Origin: Streptomyces sp. NBC_00440
GTDB taxonomy: Bacteria > Actinomycetota > Actinomycetes > Streptomycetales > Streptomycetaceae
Length of the DNA stretch: 64,000 nt
Assembly (NCBI RefSeq): GCF_036014215.1
Contig: NZ_CP107921.1
Coordinates: forward strand, 2,613,501-2,677,500
Reading direction: 5' to 3'
Shown one piece after another: positions 1 through 8,332 of the stretch. How positions within the stretch are numbered: the stretch's first letter is position 1; every line of letters starts with the position of its first letter. A program made the position numbers and the translations under genes. The notes below the pieces were generated by a model. That model saw only the letters and a list, made by a program, of their open reading frames with translations. It was not told the DNA's origin and did no database searches.

Positions 1-1338
1 GAACCGACCACGCCGTACAAGCAGTACGTGTACGCCTACCCGCATCAGAAGGCCTACCGGCTCGGGACCGAGCGGCCGCTCCTCACCGATTTATGGGCCG
101 GGGAGCGCCTCGACTCGCTCTCCCTCTACGTCCACATCCCCTTCTGCGAAATGCGCTGCGGCTTCTGCAATCTCTTCACCCGCACCGGCGCACCCGAGGA
201 GGTCACCCGCGACTTCCTCGGCACCCTGGAACGGCAGGCACGCGTCACCCGTGAGGCCCTGGAGGCCAACGGTGCACCCGGGTTCACCCTCGCGGCATTC
301 GGCGGCGGCACCCCGACGTACCTCACCGCGGACGAGCTGGTGCAGCTCTGCGACATCTGCGAGAACGTGATGGGCGCGGACCTCAGGGCGGTGCCGTGGT
401 CGGTCGAGACCTCGCCGGCCACCGCCACAGCCGACCGCATCGCGGTCCTCGCGGAGCGCGGCGCCACCCGGCTGAGCATCGGCGTGCAGAGCTTCATCGA
501 CGAGGAGGCGCGGGCAGCCGTACGGCCGCAGAAGCGGTCGGAGGTGGAAGCGGCGCTGGGACGGCTGAAGGAGGCCGCTTTCCCCATCCTCAACATCGAC
601 CTCATCTACGGCATCGACGGCCAGACGGAACAGAGCTTCAAGGTGTCGTTGGACGCGGCGCTGAGCTGGGAACCCGAGGAGATCTACCTCTACCCGCTGT
701 ACGTCCGCCCGTTGACCGGCCTCATGGCCCGGCACGACAAGAGCGGCGAGCTCTGGGACGAACAGCGGCTGCGGCTCTACCGGTACGGGAGGGAGTATCT
801 GCTCGCCGCCGGCTACCGGCAGACGTCCATGCGGGTCTTCAGCCGTATCGGCACCGCGGCCGTCGACAGCGCGGACGACAGCAACATCAGTGAGTACAAC
901 CAGCAGGCCGGGATGGTCGGACTGGGTGTCGGCGCACGGTCGTTCACGACCGATCTGCACTACACGACGGACTACGCGGTCGCCGTGCCGGAGGTCAGGC
1001 GCATCATTGACGACTACATAGCGACGCCGACCGAGGAATTCCGGCGCGCGCAGTGGTCGTTCCGCATGGACGACGACGAGCGGCGCCGCATGCTCATCCT
1101 GCACATGCTGCTGGAGGCCGACGGGATGAACGTCGAGCGCTACCGGTCGCAGTTCGGCACCCTTCCGCAGGAAGACTTCCCCGCCCAGTTCGCCCTGGTC
1201 ACCGAGCGGGGCTGGCTCACCCGGGACGGCGGAGTGCTGCGGCTGACCCCGGAGGGGATGGCCTGGGCGGACGCGATCGGCCCGCTGTTCTTCTCCCCCC
1301 GGGTGAACGACGCCATGTCGTCCTACCAGGACCGCTGA
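1..1338 (+). CDS. STM4012-type radical SAM protein (HemN/HemW-like), 5' partial
   Basis: Radical SAM enzyme of the coproporphyrinogen oxidase-like group. The CxxxCxxC cluster that binds 4Fe-4S and S-adenosylmethionine is visible as CEMRCGFC, about 45 residues into the visible protein, followed by the glycine-rich FGGGTPTYL motif and the HemN-like SIGVQSF motif. The reading frame is open from base 1, and the residues before the first GTG (position 28) read EPTTPYKQYV, which fits the N-terminus of this family. The true start is therefore probably just outside the window, and the GTG at 28 is internal. In Salmonella and actinomycetes this family is found in an STM4011-4015 gene set of unknown function. 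The other members would lie to the left, which cannot be seen here. It is not expected to be a true heme synthesis enzyme. Confidence 0.85.
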   Translation, partial: EPTTPYKQYVYAYPHQKAYRLGTERPLLTDLWAGERLDSLSLYVHIPFCEMRCGFCNLFTRTGAPEEVTRDFLGTLERQARVTREALEANGAPGFTLAAFGGGTPTYLTADELVQLCDICENVMGADLRAVPWSVETSPATATADRIAVLAERGATRLSIGVQSFIDEEARAAVRPQKRSEVEAALGRLKEAAFPILNIDLIYGIDGQTEQSFKVSLDAALSWEPEEIYLYPLYVRPLTGLMARHDKSGELWDEQRLRLYRYGREYLLAAGYRQTSMRVFSRIGTAAVDSADDSNISEYNQQAGMVGLGVGARSFTTDLHYTTDYAVAVPEVRRIIDDYIATPTEEFRRAQWSFRMDDDERRRMLILHMLLEADGMNVERYRSQFGTLPQEDFPAQFALVTERGWLTRDGGVLRLTPEGMAWADAIGPLFFSPRVNDAMSSYQDR

Positions 1339-1365
1339 GCCGTATCCGGCGGTCCCTCTGTCCGG

Positions 1366-2430
1366 CTACGTCTCCTCGCGCGCTCCCGTCCGGGCGGCGC
1401 GGGAGGCGTGGCCCTCTTCGCGCCCCGTACGGGAGGCGTGGCTCTCGCCGTGTTCCCCGGCGTCCCCCGGGAGACCTGCCGCGACCGCCTCGTCCCGGTC
1501 ACCGGCCGGACGGCCGCTGCGGCGGGCCGGGGCGGAGACCAGGACCAGTCCGCCCAGCAGGAGCACCGCGCCCGCCATCCCGGACCTGCTCAGCCGCTCG
1601 CCGAGCAGCGCGATCCCCAGCACCGTGGCGACCAGCGGTTCGGCCAGGCTGAGCGTGCCGGTCGTGGCCCCGCTGATCCGGACCACGCCCCTGGTGAACA
1701 GCAGATAGCCCAGGGCGGTCGTGGCGAGCGCCAGCCAGCCGACCAGGATCAGCGTCCGCGGTTCGGCAAGCCCGTCCGGGTGGGCGAAGACCCAGGGCGA
1801 GACCAGGATTCCCGCGCACAGCACACTCGCCGGGGCAGCGGCGGTGGTGTCCGCGCCCCGGTCGCCGAGCCGTTTGGTCGCCGAGATGTAGACCCCGAAG
1901 CTGGCTCCGGCGATCAGCCCGAGCAGCACGCCGCCCGTACTGTCGGCCGGGCCGCCGCCGCCCGGCCCGCCACCGGCCGGTACGAGCAGCAGCGCGATGC
2001 CGCTGATCGCGCAGACGGTGCCGCAGGCCCACCGCCCGCTCAGCCGCTCACCGTTCAGGACCCGCCCGCAGATCCCCGTCACGACCGGGACCGTACCGAA
2101 GGTCACGGCGGTCGCCAGGGCGGCGCCGCTGCGGTCCACCGCCTCCAGGAAGCACGCCTGGAAGGCGGCGGTGACCAGGACGCTCACCAGCATCCACCAA
2201 CGGGCCTGCCGGTGCCACAGCGTCCGGACTCCCGCCCACCGCGCGGTGAACAGCCCCAGGACGAAACCCCCGACGAGCATCCGGCAGGCGCCGATCGCCA
2301 CCGGCGACGCGCTGGTTCCGGCCAGGATCTCGGCGGGGCCGACCGTGCCCCAGAGGAAAGCGGCAGCCAGTACCGGCGGCACTCCGCCGTCGCGCACCGC
2401 ACGCCCGAGCTTGCCCGCTGTGCTTGTCAC
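1366..2430 (-). CDS. EamA/DMT-superfamily transporter
   Basis: Integral membrane exporter of the drug/metabolite transporter superfamily, about 354 residues. It has around ten hydrophobic helices arranged as two EamA repeats. The first repeat opens with the family-like segment AAFLWGTVGPAEIL, and the second ends with LAEPLVATVLGIALLGERLS, a typical EamA ending. A Gly/Pro-rich linker near residue 155 separates the halves. The cytoplasmic C-terminal tail is charged and low in complexity. The start is GTG at 2430. It ends 27 bases from the convergent radical SAM gene. The substrate is not predictable; the family exports amino acids, nucleosides and other small metabolites. Confidence 0.85.
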   Translation of the reverse strand: MTSTAGKLGRAVRDGGVPPVLAAAFLWGTVGPAEILAGTSASPVAIGACRMLVGGFVLGLFTARWAGVRTLWHRQARWWMLVSVLVTAAFQACFLEAVDRSGAALATAVTFGTVPVVTGICGRVLNGERLSGRWACGTVCAISGIALLLVPAGGGPGGGGPADSTGGVLLGLIAGASFGVYISATKRLGDRGADTTAAAPASVLCAGILVSPWVFAHPDGLAEPRTLILVGWLALATTALGYLLFTRGVVRISGATTGTLSLAEPLVATVLGIALLGERLSRSGMAGAVLLLGGLVLVSAPARRSGRPAGDRDEAVAAGLPGDAGEHGESHASRTGREEGHASRAARTGAREET

Positions 2431-2683
2431 GCACTCTCATTCCGCAGAGCCGGGCAGGGTCCGTGGCACAGCACATATCGCACAGCACACATTGCACTCA
2501 GCACGCCTCGGCGGCACACCCGACGTTTCCTGGCCCCGACGCTAGGGGGTTCCCGCGCTCCGGCCCCATAGGGAGAACCCACCAACTCGGCACCCGGCGG
2601 GCGCTCTCCTTCCGGCGCTTCGCACAATCGCGCGCCATGGGGCCCCGCACGGCTGCCGCCGGACCGCCGCCCGGCCGCCTCCG

Positions 2684-3586
2684 CTACGACACGATGTCCT
2701 TCCGGGCGAACCCCCTGAAGGCCAGCGCGAAGAGCACGAGCGCGTACGCCACCGAGACGGCCGCGCCCTTGACCATGCCGCCCCATTCGAGCTGGGGCTG
2801 GAGTGCGTCCGCCCAGGCGAACTGCCAGTGCGCGGGCAGGAAGTCGCGCCAGGAGCCGAGCGCGGTCACCGCGTCCAGGACGTTCCCGACGATCGTCAGA
2901 CCGACCGCGCCGCCGACCGCACCCAGCGGCGCGTCCGTCCTGGTGGAGAGCCAGAACGCGAGTGCTGCCGTGACCAGTTGGGACACCGAGATGAACGCCA
3001 CCACGAGCACGAGCCGCGGCACCGTGTCCCCCGCTGCGAGCGAGCCCCCGGTGGGCAGCTCCAGCGGCCCCCAGCCGTACGCGACCGTGCCCACCGCGAG
3101 CGCCACCACCGGCAGCACCACCATCGCCGCCAGGCTGAAGACCAGGGCCACCGCGAGCTTGCTCCACAGCAGCCGGGCGCGCGGCACCGGCGCGGCGAGC
3201 AGATAGCGCAGCGAGGACCAGCCGGCCTCCGATGCCACCGTGTCGCCGCAGAACAGCGCGACCGGCACCACCAGCAGGAAGCCCGCCGACACGAACAGGC
3301 AGGTCGCCGAGAAGTTCGCACCGGAGGCCGTCGCGGTGTCGAGGAGCGTCGGCCCGTTCCGGCCGCTGCCGCTGGGGGCGCCGCCGACCGCGAACGCCGC
3401 GACCAGGACGAACGGCAGCGCGACGAGCACCGCGCCCATCGCCAGCGTGCGCCGCCGCCTGAACTGCCGTTTCGCCTCGACCAGCAGCGGCAGCGTGTGC
3501 CGTGCGCGGTATCCGGGCGCGGTGGCTGTCGCGGAGTCGCGTGGGGCGGGGCCCGGTCGGGGGTCCGGGAGGGCGGTCGTGCTCAT
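2684..3586 (-). CDS. ABC-2 type transporter permease
   Basis: Membrane subunit of an ABC exporter, about 300 residues. A soluble Pro/Ala-rich N-terminus of about 45 residues is followed by six predicted membrane segments, for example GAVLVALPFVLVAAFAVGG and FLLVVPVALFCGDTV. The segment between them resembles ABC2_membrane proteins. The ATG lies at 3586 and overlaps the stop of the upstream ATPase gene by four bases (3583-3586), so the two proteins are almost certainly translationally coupled and form one transporter. The substrate is unknown. Confidence 0.85.
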   Translation of the reverse strand: MSTTALPDPRPGPAPRDSATATAPGYRARHTLPLLVEAKRQFRRRRTLAMGAVLVALPFVLVAAFAVGGAPSGSGRNGPTLLDTATASGANFSATCLFVSAGFLLVVPVALFCGDTVASEAGWSSLRYLLAAPVPRARLLWSKLAVALVFSLAAMVVLPVVALAVGTVAYGWGPLELPTGGSLAAGDTVPRLVLVVAFISVSQLVTAALAFWLSTRTDAPLGAVGGAVGLTIVGNVLDAVTALGSWRDFLPAHWQFAWADALQPQLEWGGMVKGAAVSVAYALVLFALAFRGFARKDIVS

Positions 3587-6198
3587 GCGGGTTGGCCTCC
3601 GATCAGGGTGAGGAACGCGTCCTCCAGGCGGCGGTGCGCTCCCACGCCGGTCAACGGCACGTCCAGGCGCAGCAGTTCCGAGATGAGGGCGGCCGGGGTG
3701 GCGCCGTCCAGCCGTACGAGCAGTCCGTCGTCGGTCCGTACGGCGGACCCGATGCCGGGCAGTGCGGCCACCTTTCCGGCCAGCGCCTCGGTGATCTCAT
3801 CGGCGGCGGTGACGAGGAGGGTGTCCCCGCTGCCGGTGATCTCGGCGACGGGTCCGGCCTGTATGAGCTGTCCGTGGTCCATGACGACCAGATGCGTGCA
3901 GGACTGCTCAACCTCCGCCAGCAGATGGCTGGAGACGATCACGGTCCGGCCCTCGGCCGCGTACCGGATCATCACGTCCCGCATCTCGCGGATCTGCGGC
4001 GGGTCGAGTCCGTTCGTCGGCTCGTCCAGGATCAGCAGGTCGGGCAGGCCGAGCATGGCCTGGGCGATGGCGAGCCGCTGCCGCATCCCCTGCGAGTACG
4101 TACGGACCGCGCGGTCCAGTGCGTCGCCCAGCCCGGCGATCTCCAGCGCCTCGGCGACGTGCGAGTCCTCGGTGGGGCGGCCGGTGGCCTGCCAGTACAG
4201 ATCGAGGTTGGCCCGCCCGGAGAGGTGCGGCAGGAACCCGGCCCCCTCGACGAAGGCGCCGACCCGCGAGAGGACGGGCGCACCCGGCCGGATGGCGTGG
4301 CCGAACACCCGGATCTCGCCGCCGTCCGGTGTGATGAGTCCCATCAGCATCCGCAGGGTGGTGGTCTTGCCCGCGCCGTTGGGCCCGAGCAGACCGAGCA
4401 CCTGGCCCTTTCCGACCTCGAAGGACAGGTCGCGGACCGCGTACCGGTCGGCGGACCTGGCGTACTTCTTGGTCAGCCCGGTGATCCGCAGCGGCAGCTG
4501 CGCCAGCTCCGGGTCGGGTGCGGGGACGGACCTGGCCCGCCGCGGCACCAGCAGCACGGCCGCGATCAGCGCGCCCAGCGCGGGAAGTCCCCACACCCAC
4601 CAGGGGAATCCGGCACTCGCGGTGCGCAGCGCCAGCACGGTGGGGACGGTCAGTGGTCCGGCCTGCGCGACGGTGTACGTGGCGGGGGACGCCGGGGACG
4701 CGTAGCCGAGGTCGGTCGAGGCGAGGACCAGCCGCAGCCGGTGTCCGGCCTCGACCTTGTGGTCGATGGCCGGCAGGGTCAGCTCGACCGTCCGGCCCGC
4801 CTTCGCCCCGGTGATCCGGACCGGGGCGACGAGCTGGTGCGGCAGCAGCTGCTGCTTGCCGTCCGGCGGCACGTCGTACACCTTGGCGAAGAGCACCGCG
4901 TCCGGTGAGGACGACGTGACCCTGATCCTGGCCCTCGGTGCGCCGGTGATGGTGAGTGCGGTGGTCAGCGGTGCGGAGTCGAAGCGCGCGTACTGGCCGG
5001 GCAGGTCCAGCGAGAGCCCCACCCCGAGCCCGGAGAGCTGGGAGAGCGCGGCGACGCCCGGTACGGCGGAGATCGAGGGCGGGGCGCCGCCCGCCGGATT
5101 CTCCACGGTCTGCTCGCGGCCGGTGAGCGCGAGCGGGTGCCCACCGCTCTCCAGGCCGGGATAGCGGCTGCTGCTCGCACCCCTCAACTGGGCGGCGCCA
5201 TCGGTCGAATCGACCCCGCCGGTCCGGGTGACGCGGAAGGCAGGGCCGGTGTCGGCGCCCTTGTCGTCCTTGAGATAGCGGTCGAACCAGGAGGCGATCC
5301 GCCCGTTGATCCGGCCGCTCTCCCCGTCTCCGCCGTCGTGTCCGCCGGCGATCCAGTCGACCGAGACGGGCGCGCCGTTGGCCTTGATCCGCTTCGCCGC
5401 GGCATCGGCCTGGCCCAGCGGGAAGAGGGAGTCCGTCTGGCCCTGGACGATCAGCGAGGGCACCTTGATCCGGCCGCCCACCGCGGACGGGCTCCGCTCG
5501 TCGAGCATCTTGCGGGCGGCGGCGTCCGGCTTGCCGCTCTCGGCGACCCGGTCGTACATCGCGCAGAGCTGCTTCTCGAAACGGGCGCAGCCACCACCGG
5601 AGTTGATGAAGATCCCGGCCCAGAGCTTCTTGAACACCCCGTCGGGGAAGAGCGAGTCGGCCAGGTTCCAGTAGGTGATCTGCGGCGCGATGGCGTCGAC
5701 GCGGTGGTCGTACCCGGCGGCGAGCAGCGAGATCGCACCGCCGTACGAGGCGCCCGTGACGCCGACGCGCGGGTCACCGGGCTTGTCCAGCTGGACTTCC
5801 GGGCGGGTCGCCAGCCAGTCGATCAGCCGTGACACGTCCTTGACCTCATGGCCGGGGTCGTTGAGCCCGATGTCACCGGTCGACTTCCCGAAGCCCCGTG
5901 CCGACCAGGTCAGCACCGCGAACCCGTCCCGGGCCAACTGCTGCGCCTGGGACTTCACCTCGTCCTTGCTGCCGCCGAAGCCGTGCCCGAGCAGCACGGC
6001 GGGCCGCCGCCCGGAGCCGCCCGCCGTGAAGTACGACGTGTCGATACGCACCCCGTCCACCGCCATCAGCCGGTCCTCACGGTGCACCGGCGCGGGCCCG
6101 TCGGACGCGACGGCCGTCCACGTACCGGCCCCGGCGAGGACGGCGAGCGCGGCGGCCGCGCAGGCGAGCACCCGGCCACGGGGTTTGCGTAGCTTCAT
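3583..6198 (-). CDS. Alpha/beta hydrolase (X-Pro dipeptidase-like) fused to ABC ATPase
   Basis: A 871-residue fusion. Residues 1-30 form a signal-anchor-like hydrophobic segment. Residues about 40-320 are an S15/alpha-beta hydrolase domain with nucleophile elbow GASYGG and the motifs GQTDSLFP and GGHDGG for the acid and histidine. Residues about 330-520 form the C-terminal beta-sandwich of X-Pro dipeptidyl-peptidases. A membrane segment near residues 530-548 (WVWGLPALGALIAAVLLV) leads to an ABC ATPase with Walker A GPNGAGKTT, signature YSQGMRQRLAIAQ, Walker B LLILDEPTNGLDP and the H-loop HLL. The predicted topology puts the hydrolase outside and the ATPase inside. The gene overlaps the permease by ATGA, so the product is half of an exporter. 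It may couple release or processing of an exported peptide or ester to transport; that part is inference. Confidence 0.85.
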   Translation of the reverse strand: MKLRKPRGRVLACAAAALAVLAGAGTWTAVASDGPAPVHREDRLMAVDGVRIDTSYFTAGGSGRRPAVLLGHGFGGSKDEVKSQAQQLARDGFAVLTWSARGFGKSTGDIGLNDPGHEVKDVSRLIDWLATRPEVQLDKPGDPRVGVTGASYGGAISLLAAGYDHRVDAIAPQITYWNLADSLFPDGVFKKLWAGIFINSGGGCARFEKQLCAMYDRVAESGKPDAAARKMLDERSPSAVGGRIKVPSLIVQGQTDSLFPLGQADAAAKRIKANGAPVSVDWIAGGHDGGDGESGRINGRIASWFDRYLKDDKGADTGPAFRVTRTGGVDSTDGAAQLRGASSSRYPGLESGGHPLALTGREQTVENPAGGAPPSISAVPGVAALSQLSGLGVGLSLDLPGQYARFDSAPLTTALTITGAPRARIRVTSSSPDAVLFAKVYDVPPDGKQQLLPHQLVAPVRITGAKAGRTVELTLPAIDHKVEAGHRLRLVLASTDLGYASPASPATYTVAQAGPLTVPTVLALRTASAGFPWWVWGLPALGALIAAVLLVPRRARSVPAPDPELAQLPLRITGLTKKYARSADRYAVRDLSFEVGKGQVLGLLGPNGAGKTTTLRMLMGLITPDGGEIRVFGHAIRPGAPVLSRVGAFVEGAGFLPHLSGRANLDLYWQATGRPTEDSHVAEALEIAGLGDALDRAVRTYSQGMRQRLAIAQAMLGLPDLLILDEPTNGLDPPQIREMRDVMIRYAAEGRTVIVSSHLLAEVEQSCTHLVVMDHGQLIQAGPVAEITGSGDTLLVTAADEITEALAGKVAALPGIGSAVRTDDGLLVRLDGATPAALISELLRLDVPLTGVGAHRRLEDAFLTLIGGQPA

Positions 6199-6355
6199 GC
6201 CTGAACCCTAAGCGCCTGCTCGGACAGCGCGGCGGGCCACGGGGTGGAACTGCCGGGTGTACCGGCGGAGTAGCCGGCCGGGGGTCCGTACCGCGGCGGG
6301 AGTAGCCGGGCGCGGGCCGGATCGCGAACCGGGGCGTCCCTTAACGGTGCGGCGT

Positions 6356-7225
6356 TCAGCCCCTCAGACCCGCCGGGGTGACGAGGAACGCCGGCGCGCC
6401 CGTGGTGAGGGGTGCGGTGGCCCGGCACCAGGCGAGAACCCGGGCCGCCGACATGCCGGGCACGAGCGCGGCCAGTTCGGCGATCCGGCGCCGCAGCGCG
6501 ACCTCGTCCGTCGCTCCGTCGATGGCCCAGTCGACCGCGTCGAAGTCCGGGTCGCCGAAGGTCGGGCGGGGATCGATGGCGACGAGCCGGTACCCCGGGC
6601 CGACCAGGACGTTGCCCGGGTGCAGATCGCCGTGCACCAGCCCGTCGGCCGGGCCGGTTCCCGCGAGACCGAGCGCGGCGGCGCGCCCGTGCGCCAGTAC
6701 CTCCGGGTCGTGGGTGCCGCGCCGGGCGGCCATGTCGTACATGAACGTGATCCGTTCACCGAGCGGCGGGAGCAGTGGTGTACGGGTACGCGGCGCCGTA
6801 CGCAGGTCCGCCAGGAGCCGGGCGACGTCCGCGGTCCGCCAGCCGCTCTCCCGTACGCGGGTGCCCGGTTCGACCCCGGCCAGCAGCAGCGCCCCGACGC
6901 GGAGATCGCTGTCGAGCAGCCGGACGACGGACGGGGTGGCGGACCAGGCGCTCAGCGCCTCGGCCTCCTGGGTGGCGACGACCGGATCGGGCGTCAGCTT
7001 CAGCCACACAGCGGCGGCCACCCCCTCGTGATCCCCGTCGCGCCGGCAGCGGTACACCCGGGAGGTGCCACCGCCGCCGGCCTCGCCGACGTCGAGACCC
7101 CACCGGCGGGCGAGGCCGTCCACGAGCGTGGGGAGCGCGTCGTGCCAGGGACCGGCCATGGGGCCGAAGCGCGCGATCAGACGGGCCCGGTTGCCGGGGT
7201 GCTGCCCTGGTCCCGCTGCCGCCAT
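6356..7225 (-). CDS. Aminoglycoside/hydroxyurea antibiotic resistance-type kinase (APH(6)-like)
   Basis: Predicted small-molecule phosphotransferase of 289 residues. The catalytic loop LVHGDLHPGNVLVG and the metal-binding segment VAIDPRPTFGDPDFD are those of the APH(6)/hydroxyurea kinase family (streptomycin 6-kinase relatives). The N-terminal lobe has VWLKLTPDP, the likely nucleotide-binding Lys. Length fits the family. The start ATG at 7225 is close to the divergent lipoprotein gene. Streptomyces genomes carry many such kinases without a known antibiotic substrate, so a resistance role is possible but not shown. Confidence 0.8.
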   Translation of the reverse strand: MAAAGPGQHPGNRARLIARFGPMAGPWHDALPTLVDGLARRWGLDVGEAGGGGTSRVYRCRRDGDHEGVAAAVWLKLTPDPVVATQEAEALSAWSATPSVVRLLDSDLRVGALLLAGVEPGTRVRESGWRTADVARLLADLRTAPRTRTPLLPPLGERITFMYDMAARRGTHDPEVLAHGRAAALGLAGTGPADGLVHGDLHPGNVLVGPGYRLVAIDPRPTFGDPDFDAVDWAIDGATDEVALRRRIAELAALVPGMSAARVLAWCRATAPLTTGAPAFLVTPAGLRG

Positions 7226-7370
7226 CTCGCTCCCCCGACGTCTGCCGTCCGCCCTGTGTCACGCGGTCGGTCACGTCAACGTACCTGGTTGGCCCGGGCG
7301 CCCACCTCCCGATTACCTGCGGTCTAAACTCCTCCGGTCACAAGCGAATTCAAGGGGTGGGGACATAGAC

Positions 7371-8270
7371 ATGAGTACGAAGGTGAGCAGAGTCGCGCTG
7401 TGCGCGGCGGCGGTTGCGACGGTCGTGGGGATGACCGGCTGCTCCGCCCACACGGCGAAGAAGACGGCCGAGGGGGCGGCGAAGGTCGCCGTCCAGCCGC
7501 TGGCCGCTCTTCAGCGCGCGACGGACAGCACGGAGAAGTACGGCTCGGCCGAGGTGCGCATGACCACATCGTTCCCCGCGCACTCGACGATAGTGGGATC
7601 GTCCTCCAAGAATGAGCCGATCACGATGGAGGGGACGTACTCCTGGGGCGACGGCCTCTCCTTCGATGTGCAGACGGACGCGAAGTCCGCCGGAATGGAC
7701 GGGCTGACGTCCGGCAAGAGCGTCAACATGCTGCTGGTGAACGGCGCGTACTACTACCACGTCGTTCCGCAGGCGAGTGGCCGGTTGAAGGGCAAGCACT
7801 GGGTGCGGGTCGATTTGTCGGCCATCGTGGGCGAATCCGGTGCGGCCGAGCTGACCGGTGGCAGTGCCGATCCGACGCAGGGGATCAAGTCCCTGAAGTA
7901 CACCCGGAATGTCAGGCAAGTCGGAAAGGAGACCGTGCTCGGCAGGGAAACGACCCACTACCACACCACGCTGTCCAAGGACGATCTCGGAGCGGCCGGA
8001 TCCACGCTCGGGTCCGATGACAAGAAGCGGCTGCTCCAGCAGTTCCCCGGCTCGGTGGACTCGATCACCTTCGATGTCTGGGTCGACAACCAGGACGTGC
8101 CGGTCAGGATGAAGGAGGACCTCGACGCCATGAAGGTGTCGGTCGACTTCAAGAAGTTCGGTCCCGCGAAGCCTGTGCAGACGCCGTCGGCCTCGGACAC
8201 CGCGGACCTGAGCGACACATTCCGGCAGATGCGGACGAAGGCGGACCCGTCGGGACAGACGGCAGGCTGA
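7371..8270 (+). CDS. Lipoprotein, LppX/LprG-like
   Basis: Secreted lipoprotein of 299 residues. The N-terminus is a lipoprotein signal peptide with lipobox VGMTGC; Cys is near residue 22. The mature part, with AAEVRMTTSF-type beta strands, a DxKS-rich middle and GRETTHYHTTL, resembles the LppX/LprAFG half-barrel fold that binds lipids in actinomycetes. The ATG at 7371 was chosen because the signal peptide begins there. It is divergent from the kinase gene and converges on the phosphoesterase gene over a strong terminator. The ligand is unknown. Confidence 0.8.
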   Translation: MSTKVSRVALCAAAVATVVGMTGCSAHTAKKTAEGAAKVAVQPLAALQRATDSTEKYGSAEVRMTTSFPAHSTIVGSSSKNEPITMEGTYSWGDGLSFDVQTDAKSAGMDGLTSGKSVNMLLVNGAYYYHVVPQASGRLKGKHWVRVDLSAIVGESGAAELTGGSADPTQGIKSLKYTRNVRQVGKETVLGRETTHYHTTLSKDDLGAAGSTLGSDDKKRLLQQFPGSVDSITFDVWVDNQDVPVRMKEDLDAMKVSVDFKKFGPAKPVQTPSASDTADLSDTFRQMRTKADPSGQTAG

Positions 8271-8281
8271 TGCGCTGAACA

Positions 8282-8324
8282 GGCGCGCACCCGCCCGTCC
8301 GCGACGGACGGGCGGGTGCGCGCC
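8282..8324. terminator. Bidirectional terminator, 20-bp perfect stem
   Basis: A perfect inverted repeat with arms of 20 bp (8282-8301 and 8305-8324) and a three-base CGA loop lies between two convergent genes. It has no long T-run, as is common for Streptomyces terminators. Confidence 0.85.
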
Positions 8325-8332
8325 GTCCGGGC

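Noticed and set aside
28..1338. GTG at 28 as the start of the radical SAM gene
   Set aside because: The frame is open to base 1 and the residues before the GTG fit the family N-terminus, so the gene most likely begins outside the window.
1408..2571. Long plus-strand frame opposite the EamA gene
   Set aside because: It is the complement of a membrane protein gene, rich in Arg, Gln and Asp as expected for antisense of GC-rich coding DNA.
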